Shown here piece by piece: positions 49,736-58,161 of a DNA stretch of 64,000 nucleotides. The stretch comes from G963708235 sp963708235. GTDB taxonomy: Bacteria; Actinomycetota; Acidimicrobiia; Spongiisociales; UBA5794. The notes under the pieces were generated by a model. That model ran no database searches. It was not told the origin of the DNA and was given only the letters and a program-made list of their open reading frames with translations. Position 1 is the stretch's first letter; each line of letters starts with the position of its first letter. The DNA lies in the NCBI GenBank assembly GCA_963708235.1, contig OY970200.1, forward strand, positions 1,674,001 to 1,738,000, in the 5' to 3' direction. The translations under genes and the position numbers were made by a program.

Positions 49736-50635
49736 TCACCCGCTTCGTGGGTGAGAGGTCACGAACACCTCGTAGAGGTGTTGGGGAGAGACGCGGGTAT
49801 AGACCTGTGTGGTCGAAATACTAGCGTGACCGAGCATTTCCTGGACGGTTCGCAGGTCTGCACCCCCCTCCACCATGTGTGTCGCCGCCGAATGGCGGAG
49901 GACGTGGGGCGATACCTTTGCAGGGTCGATGCCCGCTTTCTCGGCGTGGCGACGGACGATCAGAAAGGCCCCCTGACGGGTCAGATGGCGGCCCCGGGAG
50001 TTGAGGAACAGCCAGCCCGGGTCGGCCGCACCGCGGTTGAGCTCCATCCGTACCGGCAGGTATCCCATGACCGCCTCGATGGCATGCCGACCCAACGGGA
50101 CCAACCGCTGCTTCGAACCTTTCCCCGTGACCAGGGCGGAGCGGGTCTCCAGGTCGACGTCCTCGACATGCAGACCGACAGCCTCGGTCACGCGGGCACC
50201 GCTGGCGTACAGCACCTCCATCAGTGCCCGGTCCCGCACTCCGAGGGGGGTGAGCCGATCCGGCGCCTCGAGCAACGTCTCGACCTCTTGGACGGTCAAC
50301 GCCTTGGGGAGCGACGCCGGTCGCCGGGGAGCTTCGGTCATCGCCGTCGGGTCGTGGTCGACATCGCCTTCGGCGAGCAGGAACCGGTGGAGACCCCGGA
50401 CAGCGGCGAGCTTGCGGGCGATGGTGGCCGCGACCCAGCCCTGGGCGTCCAGCCACCCCTGGAAGGAGGTGATCGTGTTGTCCCGGACGGTGGTGACATC
50501 GGAGATCCCGTCCTCGACCAGAAAGAGCCGGTACTGGTCGAGATCCCGCCGGTAGGCCGAGAGGGTGTGCGGTGACAGCCCTCGTTCCGACCGCATCGAA
50601 GACAGGTACTCCTCGATGGCCCGGTCGAGATCCAT
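49736..50635 (-). CDS. xerD: Tyrosine recombinase XerD
   Basis: A 299-residue chromosomal dimer-resolution recombinase. N-terminal SAM-like domain ERGLSPHTLSAYRRDLDQY; catalytic residues in ASGARVTEAVGL (Arg), GKGSKQRLVP (Lys), HVLRHSAATHM (His, Arg), LGHASISTTQVYTRV (His, Tyr). XerD rather than XerC from its position after pyrG and the nudix gene as in Mycobacterium. ATG 50635 shares a base with the nudix stop. Confidence 0.92.
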   Translation of the reverse strand: MDLDRAIEEYLSSMRSERGLSPHTLSAYRRDLDQYRLFLVEDGISDVTTVRDNTITSFQGWLDAQGWVAATIARKLAAVRGLHRFLLAEGDVDHDPTAMTEAPRRPASLPKALTVQEVETLLEAPDRLTPLGVRDRALMEVLYASGARVTEAVGLHVEDVDLETRSALVTGKGSKQRLVPLGRHAIEAVMGYLPVRMELNRGAADPGWLFLNSRGRHLTRQGAFLIVRRHAEKAGIDPAKVSPHVLRHSAATHMVEGGADLRTVQEMLGHASISTTQVYTRVSPQHLYEVFVTSHPRSG

Positions 50636-51177
50636 CAGCGGCGGCGCAGCAGCTCGAGCACTCCGATGAGCGTCTTGGCGTCGGTGATCTCGCCACGATC
50701 GAGCATTCCCGGCAGGTCGGCCAGCGGGATGTGCACGATCTCCGAGACCTCTTCCTCGGCCCCGTCCGGCGCCGTGTCGACCGGGGTGCAGTCCTCGGCG
50801 ATGAACACGGTGATCTGCTCGTCGGTGAATCCGGGGGCGGTCCGGAAGGTGGCGACCGCTTCGAGGCGCCCGGGGGCATACCCCACCTCCTCCCGGGTCT
50901 CCCGGTCGGCGGCGGCACGCAGATCCTCACCGGGGATGTCGAGCTTGCCCGCCGGGATCTCGAGTAACAGCGCATCGATCGGCGCCCGATACTGGCGGAT
51001 GAACACCACCGCATCCTCGACCACCGGCACCACCGCCACGGCCCCGGGATGACGGACCACCTCCCTGGTCACGGCGACGCCGGCGGGGGTCTCGACGTGG
51101 AGCCGGTCGAGCCGGAGAAAGGTCGTGTGGGACAGCGTCCTCGCTCCCACCGGGCGGAACTCGGGGTGCTCCCCCAC
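50635..51177 (-). CDS. NUDIX hydrolase, ADP-ribose pyrophosphatase-like
   Basis: A 180-residue NUDIX hydrolase. The Nudix box GKLDIPGEDLRAAADRETREEVGY (shown as GKLDIPGEDL, AAADRETREEVGY) is at about 77-100, and LEIPAGKLD just before it marks the ADP-ribose pyrophosphatase subgroup. Homologues lie between pyrG and xerD in mycobacteria as well. GTG start at 51177. Confidence 0.88.
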   Translation of the reverse strand: MGEHPEFRPVGARTLSHTTFLRLDRLHVETPAGVAVTREVVRHPGAVAVVPVVEDAVVFIRQYRAPIDALLLEIPAGKLDIPGEDLRAAADRETREEVGYAPGRLEAVATFRTAPGFTDEQITVFIAEDCTPVDTAPDGAEEEVSEIVHIPLADLPGMLDRGEITDAKTLIGVLELLRRR

Positions 51178-51207
51178 CGTCAGGTTCCCACCATCAGGTC
51201 GGCACGG

Positions 51208-52863
51208 TCAGGCGTCGACGTCGGCGGTGTGCTCGACCGGGCTGGCGGCGACCGCCTCGGACCGACGTCGACGACCGATGGCGGCGGCGACAAACCCGTC
51301 GAACAGCGGATGGGGCCGGTCGGGTCGCGACTTGAACTCGGGATGGAACTGTGAGGCGATGAAGAACGGGTGGTCGGGCAACTCGATGATCTCGACCAGG
51401 CGGTTGTCGGGTGAGACGCCGCTGAGCCGCAGCCCTGCCGCCTCGAGATCCGCCCGGTAGCGGTTGTTGACCTCCCAGCGGTGGCGGTGGCGCTCGTAGA
51501 TCAGCGCCTCGCCGTAGAGCTGTGCCGCCAGCGATCCCTCGGCGAGCTTGGCCGGGTACACACCCAGCCTCATGGTGCCCCCGAGGTCCTCGACGTCGAC
51601 CTGGTCAGGCATCAGATCGATGACCGGATGGGGGTTGGTCGGAGCGAACTCGGTGCTGTTGGCCTCGGTGAGACCCAGCTCGGAGCGGGCGAACTCGATG
51701 ACGGCGCACTGGAGGCCGAGACACAACCCGAGGAAGGGGATCCCCTCCTCCCTGGCATAGCGGATGGAGCGGATCTTGCCCTCGACGCCGCGATAGCCGA
51801 AGCCACCGGGAACCAGCACCCCGTCGACTCCGTCGAGATGGGTCGGGGCGAGAAGACCGTCGACCTCCTCGGCGGGAATCCACCGCAGATCGAGCCGGAC
51901 GTCGTTGGCGGCGGCGGCATGACGCAGCGACTCGACCACCGACATGTAGGCGTCGGGAAGATCGACGTACTTTCCGACCAGACCGATGGTGACCTCTTCG
52001 GTGGCGCGTGCCATCCGGGTGACGATCGACCGCCATGCATCGAGGTCCGGTGGTGGGGCATCGAGATGCAACTCCCGGCAGACCACATCGTCGAGACCGG
52101 CGTCGTGAAGCTCCAGCGGCACAGAGTAGATGTTGGCCACGTCGACGGCGTTGATCACCGCATCGACCTCGACATCACAGAACAGGCTGATCTTGCGCCG
52201 GGAGCCGTCGTCGAGCGGTCGATCCGAACGGACCACGATGATCTCGGGGTGGATGCCCCGACCCCGCAACTCGGCGACAGAGTGCTGCGTCGGCTTGGTC
52301 TTCAACTCTTCGGACGTGGGGAGGTATGGGACCAGCGTGACATGGATGTAGCAGGTGTTCTCGGGTCCGACGTCCTTGCGGACCTGCCGGATCGCCTCGA
52401 GGAAGGGGAGGCTTTCGATGTCGCCGACGGTGCCACCCACCTCGATGATCACCACGTCCACCGATTCCTGCTCGCCGAGTTTGCGGATCCGGGACTTGAT
52501 CTCGTTGGTGATGTGCGGGATCACCTGGACGGTGGCGCCGAGGTAGTCCCCGCGACGTTCCTTCCGGATCACCGACTGGTAGATGGCGCCGGTGGTGACG
52601 TTGGAGTTCCGCCGGAGGCTCTCGCCGATGAAGCGCTCGTAGTGACCGAGATCGAGGTCGGTCTCTCCTCCGTCGTCGGTGACGAACACCTCGCCGTGTT
52701 CGAAGGGGTTCATCGTCCCGGGATCGACGTTGATGTACGGGTCGAGTTTCTGGGCGACGACCCGGAGGCCGCGATTCCTGAGGAGCCGTCCCAACGATGC
52801 CGAGGTGATGCCTTTGCCAAGGCTCGATGTCACTCCACCAGTGACGAACACATACTTCGTCAA
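51208..52863 (-). CDS. pyrG: CTP synthase
   Basis: A 551-residue enzyme aminating UTP to CTP with glutamine. N-terminal amidoligase with VTGGVTSSLGKG (P-loop), the Mg site and GGTVGDIESLPF; C-terminal class I glutaminase with GFGYRGVEGK, nucleophile Cys in FLGLCLGLQ, and His-Glu in FHPEF. The start is TTG 52863 (LTKYVFVTGG) behind GGCGGAG; the upstream open frame to 53286 is noise. Confidence 0.95.
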   Translation of the reverse strand: MTKYVFVTGGVTSSLGKGITSASLGRLLRNRGLRVVAQKLDPYINVDPGTMNPFEHGEVFVTDDGGETDLDLGHYERFIGESLRRNSNVTTGAIYQSVIRKERRGDYLGATVQVIPHITNEIKSRIRKLGEQESVDVVIIEVGGTVGDIESLPFLEAIRQVRKDVGPENTCYIHVTLVPYLPTSEELKTKPTQHSVAELRGRGIHPEIIVVRSDRPLDDGSRRKISLFCDVEVDAVINAVDVANIYSVPLELHDAGLDDVVCRELHLDAPPPDLDAWRSIVTRMARATEEVTIGLVGKYVDLPDAYMSVVESLRHAAAANDVRLDLRWIPAEEVDGLLAPTHLDGVDGVLVPGGFGYRGVEGKIRSIRYAREEGIPFLGLCLGLQCAVIEFARSELGLTEANSTEFAPTNPHPVIDLMPDQVDVEDLGGTMRLGVYPAKLAEGSLAAQLYGEALIYERHRHRWEVNNRYRADLEAAGLRLSGVSPDNRLVEIIELPDHPFFIASQFHPEFKSRPDRPHPLFDGFVAAAIGRRRRSEAVAASPVEHTADVDA

Positions 52864-52918
52864 ACCACGACTCCGCCTGGGAAGGGGTGAGTGTACCACT
52901 GACCCTGTCGATTCTCGA

Positions 52919-54574
52919 TCATGTCGATCCCTTCGTGTTCCGGGCCGTCTGCAGCGGGCCCGTCTCCTGTTGGGCCATCTCCTGTTGGGCCATCGCCACC
53001 AACTCCTGGGCGTGTTCTCGTCCACGCTCGCTGTCCGGTAGACCGGCCAACATCCGAGACAGCTCCTCGATCCGCTCCTCGCCCTCGACGGCGACCACCG
53101 TCGTCTCGGTTCCCTCCCGTCGCACCACATAGTGATGGTCGGCGAAGGCGGCGACCTGGGGCAGATGGGTGACGGCGAGTACCTGGCGGTGCCGAGCGAG
53201 CCCGGCCAGTTTACGACCCAGTGAACGGGCCACGGTTCCTCCCACACCGGCGTCGATCTCGTCGAACGCCGCCACCGCCGCCTCATCGGCGCCCCCGGCG
53301 AGCCGGAGCGCCAGGACCAACCGGCTCAGCTCACCGCCGGAGGCCACCCGACTCACCGGACCTGGGTCCAGCGCCGCATCGGAGGAGAACACCAGGTCGG
53401 TGCGGTCGGTCCCGTGGGGACCCGCCGGCGCCGGATCCACCTCGAAACGCACCACCGGGTCCCGGAAACCCAACTCCTGCAGATGGGCGGTGGCCAGTTC
53501 GGCGAGTGCGGCCCCGGTGCGGCGGCGGGCATCGGCGAGGACCTCTCCCGCCACCTCCACCTCGGCCTCGGCGGCATGGACGGCATCGTCGAGACCATCG
53601 GCGTCGGCGAGCAGTCGGTGCAGATCGTCGGCGCGACCACGCACCTCGGTCTCGAAAGCCAGGATGGCGCCGAGATCGTCCCCGTACTTGCGCCGGAGGT
53701 CGGCGAGCACCGCCAGGCGGTCCTCCACCTCGGAGAGCCGGCCCGGATCCCCTTCGATCCCGGCGGCGACGGAGGCCACCTCGCTGATCAGCTCACCCAG
53801 CAGCGAGGCGAGATCGAACGCCTGTGCGGTGAGGGTCTTCAGTTCGGGGTCGAGGTTTGCGGTGCGCTCCAATGCGGTGACGGCGGTGTCGAGGTGGGGC
53901 TCCGCCCCGTCCTCGCCGAGCGCCTCGGCGGCGATCTGCAGCATCTCCAGGATTCCGTGTGCATTGCGAAGACGGGTCGCCTGGCGGGCCAGATCGACGT
54001 CCTCGCCCTCGCTGAACCCTGCGGCGGCGATCTCCTCGGCCTGGCTCCGTGCCACATCGAGTTCACGTTGCAGGGTGCGCCGATCACCACCGAGTTCGTT
54101 CCGGCGTGCGGTGAGCGTGCCGAGATGGGCCCAGGCGTCGAGGTAGGCATTGAGGGCGTCACGCCCGGACTCGTCGAGCGAGCGGTCGATCATGCGGCGG
54201 ATCTCGGCGGGACGGGTCAGCTGCAGATGGTCGTGTTGCGCCACCAGCTCGACGATCCCGGCGGTGCGGTCCTCGAGGACCTTGACCGGTGCGGCGAGCC
54301 CGTCGACATACGCACGGCTCCGACCCTCCGACACACGGCGCGCCACGGTGACCTCGTCGCCGTCGGAAAGGAACCTTGCCTGCACCACCGCTTCGGCGCC
54401 GGCCGGTCCGATCAGGTCCTTGCGCGCCGTTCCGCCCAGCAACAACCGGAGTGCTCCCAGCAGCAGCGTCTTCCCGGTTCCGGTCTCACCGGTGACGACC
54501 ACGAGCCCGGGGCCGGGATGGAGCTCGGCGTGCCCGATCAGGCCGAGGTTGGTCACGATCAGTTCGTCAAGCAT
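52919..54574 (-). CDS. recN: DNA repair protein RecN
   Basis: A 551-residue SMC-like ATPase in double-strand-break repair. Walker A GETGTGKTLLLGAL is near residue 30; the coiled-coil arms occupy about 150-350; the ABC signature SRVASGGELSRLVLALRLA and Walker B VAAFDEIDAGVGG follow, then VTHLPQVAAFADHH. The C-terminus has an extra Gln-rich tail with a repeated MAQQE. ATG 54574 overlaps the nadK stop by 8 nt. Confidence 0.94.
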   Translation of the reverse strand: MLDELIVTNLGLIGHAELHPGPGLVVVTGETGTGKTLLLGALRLLLGGTARKDLIGPAGAEAVVQARFLSDGDEVTVARRVSEGRSRAYVDGLAAPVKVLEDRTAGIVELVAQHDHLQLTRPAEIRRMIDRSLDESGRDALNAYLDAWAHLGTLTARRNELGGDRRTLQRELDVARSQAEEIAAAGFSEGEDVDLARQATRLRNAHGILEMLQIAAEALGEDGAEPHLDTAVTALERTANLDPELKTLTAQAFDLASLLGELISEVASVAAGIEGDPGRLSEVEDRLAVLADLRRKYGDDLGAILAFETEVRGRADDLHRLLADADGLDDAVHAAEAEVEVAGEVLADARRRTGAALAELATAHLQELGFRDPVVRFEVDPAPAGPHGTDRTDLVFSSDAALDPGPVSRVASGGELSRLVLALRLAGGADEAAVAAFDEIDAGVGGTVARSLGRKLAGLARHRQVLAVTHLPQVAAFADHHYVVRREGTETTVVAVEGEERIEELSRMLAGLPDSERGREHAQELVAMAQQEMAQQETGPLQTARNTKGST

Positions 54575-55382
54575 GATCGAGCCCGAACTGGCGCCGGACC
54601 GCCTGAGGGAACGGCGAGGCGCCACGGGTGACAAACCGGACCGGACGTTGCCCGCGTGCCACCGTCAGGGTCTCGCCGTCGCCGAGGACGCAGGCCTCCC
54701 GCCCGTCGAGGTTGACCCGTACCGGCCGATCGCCCACCACGGTGAACTCGATCACCGTCGACCGGTCCAGTACCAACGACCGCGACAGCAGACTGTGCGG
54801 CGCCACCGGGCTCACCACCAACGCCTCGAGCTCGGGATCGAGCACCGGTCCTCCCACCGACAACGAATAGGCGGTGGAACCGAGCGGGGTGGCCACGATG
54901 ATGCCGTCGGCGCGGTAGGTGGTGAAGTATTCCTCGTCGATCGACACCGCGATCCGGACGATCCGCTGACTCATCACCTTCTCCAGCACCACGTCGTTGA
55001 TGCCGTTCCAGCAGCGGCCGTCGGCGGTGGTGGCCTGGACCGTCATCCGTTCCAGCTCCCGGCGCGGCGATGCGGTGACGGCATCCAGCAGCGCACCGAG
55101 GCCGTCGGCTTCGAACTCGGTGAGGTAGCCGACCGTACCGAGGTTGATCCCGGCGACCGGGATCGAGGCGCGGTGGGCGATCTGCGCCGCTTCGAGCAGG
55201 GTCCCGTCGCCACCGATCCCGATCACGACGTCGACATCGGCGGAAACCGCCGAGGTGAGATCGATCGGAACGGTGACGATGTCGCGCTGTGTCGCCGCCT
55301 CCGCCAGTGCACCGGCGACCTCGGCGGCGGCGGTGCGGGACTTGTGAACGAGCAGGCCGAGCCGGACCGGTCGAGACGTCAT
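54567..55382 (-). CDS. nadK: NAD kinase
   Basis: A 271-residue kinase making NADP. The active-site GGDGT motif is in VVIGIGGDGTLLEAA; conserved NLGTVGYLTEF, GINDVVLEK and DGIIVATPLGSTAYSLS follow. ATG 55382 overlaps the tlyA stop by 4 nt. tlyA-nadK-recN is the usual actinobacterial cluster. Confidence 0.94.
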   Translation of the reverse strand: MTSRPVRLGLLVHKSRTAAAEVAGALAEAATQRDIVTVPIDLTSAVSADVDVVIGIGGDGTLLEAAQIAHRASIPVAGINLGTVGYLTEFEADGLGALLDAVTASPRRELERMTVQATTADGRCWNGINDVVLEKVMSQRIVRIAVSIDEEYFTTYRADGIIVATPLGSTAYSLSVGGPVLDPELEALVVSPVAPHSLLSRSLVLDRSTVIEFTVVGDRPVRVNLDGREACVLGDGETLTVARGQRPVRFVTRGASPFPQAVRRQFGLDHA

Positions 55383-56161
55383 GACCGCTCCCCGCTTCGG
55401 TCGTGGCCTCCGCTTCGGTCGAGGCCCCTGCTTCGGTCGTGGCGCAGCCACGCAAGGGTCTCCTGGTTCCCGGCGGAGCCACGGATCGTGCTCGGGGTGA
55501 CACCGCACTCCCCCAGACCCGCTGCGGCGAATGCGGCGAGGATCTCGGTGACCGCCTCGGCCGCCCGGTGCGGGTCGGCCACCACCCCGTCCTTGCGGAG
55601 CCCGTCGCGTCCCACCTCGAACTGGGGCTTGACCAGGACCACGACATCGCCGTCGACGGCGGTGAGGTCGGCGATCACCGTGGTCAGCAACCGGAGCGAG
55701 ATGAAGGAGACGTCGACGGTCACCAGCGCAAACGCACCGCCGAGGTCGTCCACGGTGACATGGCGGATGTCCGTGGACTCACGGACCTCGACCCGCCCGT
55801 CGTGGCGGAGAGACGGGTGGAGCTGCTCGCTGCCCACATCCACGGCGGTGACGGAGTGTGCCCCGCGTTGGAGCAGCACATCGGTGAACCCGCCGGTCGA
55901 TGCGCCGATATCGAGACAGCGGCGGCCCGCCGGATCGAGATCGAACAGGTCGAGGGCGGCAGCCAACTTGTGGCCCGCCCGGCTCACATACCGGGTGGCG
56001 TCCGGATCGACGGTGACGATGGTGTCGGAGGTGACCTTGGCGGCGGGTCGGTCGACGGTTGCCCCGTCGACCGTGACCCGACCGTCGATGACGGCGCGCC
56101 GTCCGGCGGCCCTGGTCGGGACCAGGCGCCGGTTGAGCAACTCGACATCGAGACGGGTCAC
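55379..56161 (-). CDS. tlyA: TlyA family rRNA (cytidine-2'-O)-methyltransferase
   Basis: A 260-residue enzyme with an N-terminal S4 domain (RLDVELLNRRLVPTRAAGRR) and a FtsJ/RrmJ-like methyltransferase (LDIGASTGGFTDVLLQRGA, SAM motif; KDKTK-type Lys in VKPQFEVGRDGL). In Mycobacterium TlyA methylates 16S C1409 and 23S C1920. The last 20 residues are a repetitive tail (HDRSRGLDRSGGHDRSGERS) from an 18-bp DNA repeat. Followed by nadK with 4-nt overlap. Confidence 0.92.
   Translation of the reverse strand: MTRLDVELLNRRLVPTRAAGRRAVIDGRVTVDGATVDRPAAKVTSDTIVTVDPDATRYVSRAGHKLAAALDLFDLDPAGRRCLDIGASTGGFTDVLLQRGAHSVTAVDVGSEQLHPSLRHDGRVEVRESTDIRHVTVDDLGGAFALVTVDVSFISLRLLTTVIADLTAVDGDVVVLVKPQFEVGRDGLRKDGVVADPHRAAEAVTEILAAFAAAGLGECGVTPSTIRGSAGNQETLAWLRHDRSRGLDRSGGHDRSGERS
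55394..55447. repeat. 18-bp tandem repeat in the tlyA 3' end
   Basis: Three imperfect copies, each starting gcttcggtcg, at 55394, 55412 and 55430. They encode the Arg/Ser/Gly/Asp-rich C-terminal tail of TlyA in minus-strand frame. Confidence 0.75.
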
Positions 56162-56165
56162 CGGG

Positions 56166-56489
56166 TCACCTCTGCTCGGTGGGCGGGTCGGGCCGGTCGA
56201 GTTGATCGGAGAGAATCGTCGCCATCGCCTCGGCGAGGTCGGCAGCCTGTGACGGGTCGGTGGCTTCCAGCGTGTCGATCAGTTCATCCAGATCGGCGTC
56301 CACGTCGGGAGCATCCGACTCGGGAGCATCCGACTCGGGAGCATCCGACTCAGGAACGTCCAGGTCGGCAGCGTCCGGCTCGGGTGAGCCGGGACCGGGC
56401 GTCTCCCGGTCGGGGGTGCGGTGATCGGTCCCACCCGCTGATTCCCGGGTCGAACCCGGGTTGGTTCCGGGGGGCTGCGTAGTATCCAT
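56166..56489 (-). CDS. Acidic low-complexity protein of unknown function
   Basis: A 107-residue protein with Pro/Glu/Asp-rich first half including three PESDA repeats (15-bp DNA repeat) and a helical C-terminus (DELIDTLEATDPSQAADLAEAM). It sits just upstream of tlyA (4 bp apart), the place of a small conserved gene in Mycobacterium; homology is not demonstrable here. Divergent from the rhomboid gene. Confidence 0.55.
   Translation of the reverse strand: MDTTQPPGTNPGSTRESAGGTDHRTPDRETPGPGSPEPDAADLDVPESDAPESDAPESDAPDVDADLDELIDTLEATDPSQAADLAEAMATILSDQLDRPDPPTEQR
56311..56355. repeat. 15-bp tandem repeat, three copies
   Basis: gcatccgactcggga at 56311 and 56326 and a one-base variant at 56341, with more diverged copies to 56385. 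It encodes the PESDA repeats of the acidic protein. Confidence 0.85.
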
Positions 56490-56527
56490 GGAGCCATTAT
56501 CGCTGCCGCCACTGACACGGATGCACC

Positions 56528-57268
56528 TTGTTCCCGATTCGAGACCTCAATCCGACCCGGATCTCGCCGGTGGTCACCGTTCTGATCATCGCCGCCAATG
56601 CCGCCGTCTTCTTTCTGTGGCAACCGAGCCCGGATACGGCGGACGGGCAACGCTTCGCCTACGAGACCGCCGCCATCGCCTGTGAGGTGACGACCGGCGC
56701 TCCGCTCAGCATCGACGAGATCACCACCGGTCGTTGTCTCGACGGTGCGCAGACCCCTGCCTTCCCGGACAAGAATGTGTGGCTGGCGCTGGTGGTCTCG
56801 ATGTTCCTCCACGGCAGCGTGTTCCACCTTCTCTCCAACATGTGGTTCCTGTGGGTGTTCGGGAACAACGTCGAGGAGGCTTTCGGGCGTATCGGCTATG
56901 CCTTGCTCTATCTGGTCACCGGGCTGGTGGCGACGGGTGCGTTCGTGCTCGCCAACCCGGAGGCCACGGTTCCCCTGGTAGGGGCGTCTGGGGCGATCGC
57001 CGGCGTGCTCGGGGCCTACCTCGTGTTGTATCCGACCCATCGGGTGCTGTCGTGGTTCGTGTTCCTGTTCGTCCCGGTTCCCGCCATCGTGTTCCTGGGC
57101 TTCTGGTTCCTCGCCCAGTTCGGGGTTCAAGCCGACGGGGTCGCCTGGGAGGCGCATGTCGGTGGTTTCGTGGCGGGCGTTCTGATCACACTGCCGCTGC
57201 GGCCGATGCTGCTCACCAGGATCGACCGGATCCACCGACCGGTGCGTTCGGCCTTCCTCCCCCGGTAG
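56528..57268 (+). CDS. Rhomboid-family intramembrane serine protease
   Basis: A 246-residue membrane protease. Start TTG 56528 gives MFPIRDLNPTRISPVVT, a common rhomboid beginning. About six or seven helices; FLHGSVFHLLSNMWFLWVFG is the family's His/Asn region, GASGAIAGVLGAY carries the catalytic Ser, and AHVGGFVAG the catalytic His. A periplasmic-side loop with two Cys (AIACEV, GRCLDG) may form a disulfide. Substrates are unknown. Confidence 0.9.
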   Translation: MFPIRDLNPTRISPVVTVLIIAANAAVFFLWQPSPDTADGQRFAYETAAIACEVTTGAPLSIDEITTGRCLDGAQTPAFPDKNVWLALVVSMFLHGSVFHLLSNMWFLWVFGNNVEEAFGRIGYALLYLVTGLVATGAFVLANPEATVPLVGASGAIAGVLGAYLVLYPTHRVLSWFVFLFVPVPAIVFLGFWFLAQFGVQADGVAWEAHVGGFVAGVLITLPLRPMLLTRIDRIHRPVRSAFLPR

Positions 57269-57301
57269 CCGTGAACGGCGCCGCACCTGGCCGCGTCGGA
57301 A

Positions 57302-58090
57302 TCACAGACCGAGGGCGGCGGGAAGCTCGGCGATCGACGGCAACACATGATCGATCTTCCCGGCGCCGGTGTCCCCGGTCCGGCCCACACCGGTCAGCAC
57401 CAGTGCGGTCGCCCACCCCTCGGCCCATCCCAGCTCCAGGTCGGTGTCGATGCGATCTCCCACGACCAGAACCGGACCATCCGCAAGCCGGGAGGCCAGG
57501 AGACGTCGCATCGCCGGATGGGGCTTCCCGCAGAGTTCGGCGACCACCCCGCTCGCCTTCTCCACCGCAGCGACCATCGACCCGGCGCCCGGTGCCTGCC
57601 CGTGGGGGGTGGGAAAGGTGGCATCCCCGTTCGAGCCCACCAGCCGCGCCCCCGCCCGCACCGCCATCGATGCGGCGGCAAGACGTTGGTAGGTGAACCC
57701 GTAATCGAGGCCCACCACGACGGCGTCCACTTCGGCAGGCCCTGGTCCCGGGACGTCGGAGGCGTCGATGGCGGTGATTCCAGCATCGGTGAGAGCGGTG
57801 CGAAGTCCCGGTTCGCCGAGCACCAACGCCGACGACACCGTTCCGGCGAGAAGGTCGGCGGCGGCGAGCGCCGAGGTCACCACCCGCTCGGGGCGGGCCT
57901 GGTACCCGGTGCGGAGGACGATCTTGGCCGCCACCTCTTCGGGGGTCTTTGTCGAGTTGTTGGTGACGAACCACAGGTCGATACCCGCCGATTCGAGCGT
58001 CTCCAGGGTGCGGCCGGCGCCGGGAACGGTCTCCGAACCGAGGTAGAGCACCCCATCGAGATCACACACGATGGATCTGAGATTGGTCAT
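57302..58090 (-). CDS. HAD-IIA family phosphatase (NagD-like)
   Basis: A 262-residue HAD phosphatase. Motif I CDLDGVLYLG, motif II VTNNSTKTPEE, the cap domain in the middle, and motif III/IV GKPHPAMRR and VVGDRIDTDLELG are all present. NagD-like enzymes hydrolyse nucleoside monophosphates or sugar/phosphoglycolate phosphates. A homologue lies near tlyA in Mycobacterium. ATG 58090 chosen over GTG 58096. Confidence 0.9.
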   Translation of the reverse strand: MTNLRSIVCDLDGVLYLGSETVPGAGRTLETLESAGIDLWFVTNNSTKTPEEVAAKIVLRTGYQARPERVVTSALAAADLLAGTVSSALVLGEPGLRTALTDAGITAIDASDVPGPGPAEVDAVVVGLDYGFTYQRLAAASMAVRAGARLVGSNGDATFPTPHGQAPGAGSMVAAVEKASGVVAELCGKPHPAMRRLLASRLADGPVLVVGDRIDTDLELGWAEGWATALVLTGVGRTGDTGAGKIDHVLPSIAELPAALGL

Positions 58091-58161
58091 TCCCACCTCG
58101 GGCCACTACAACGACGGGAACGGCAACGTAGCACCCCGCACAACCGGCATCGGAGCAAACT

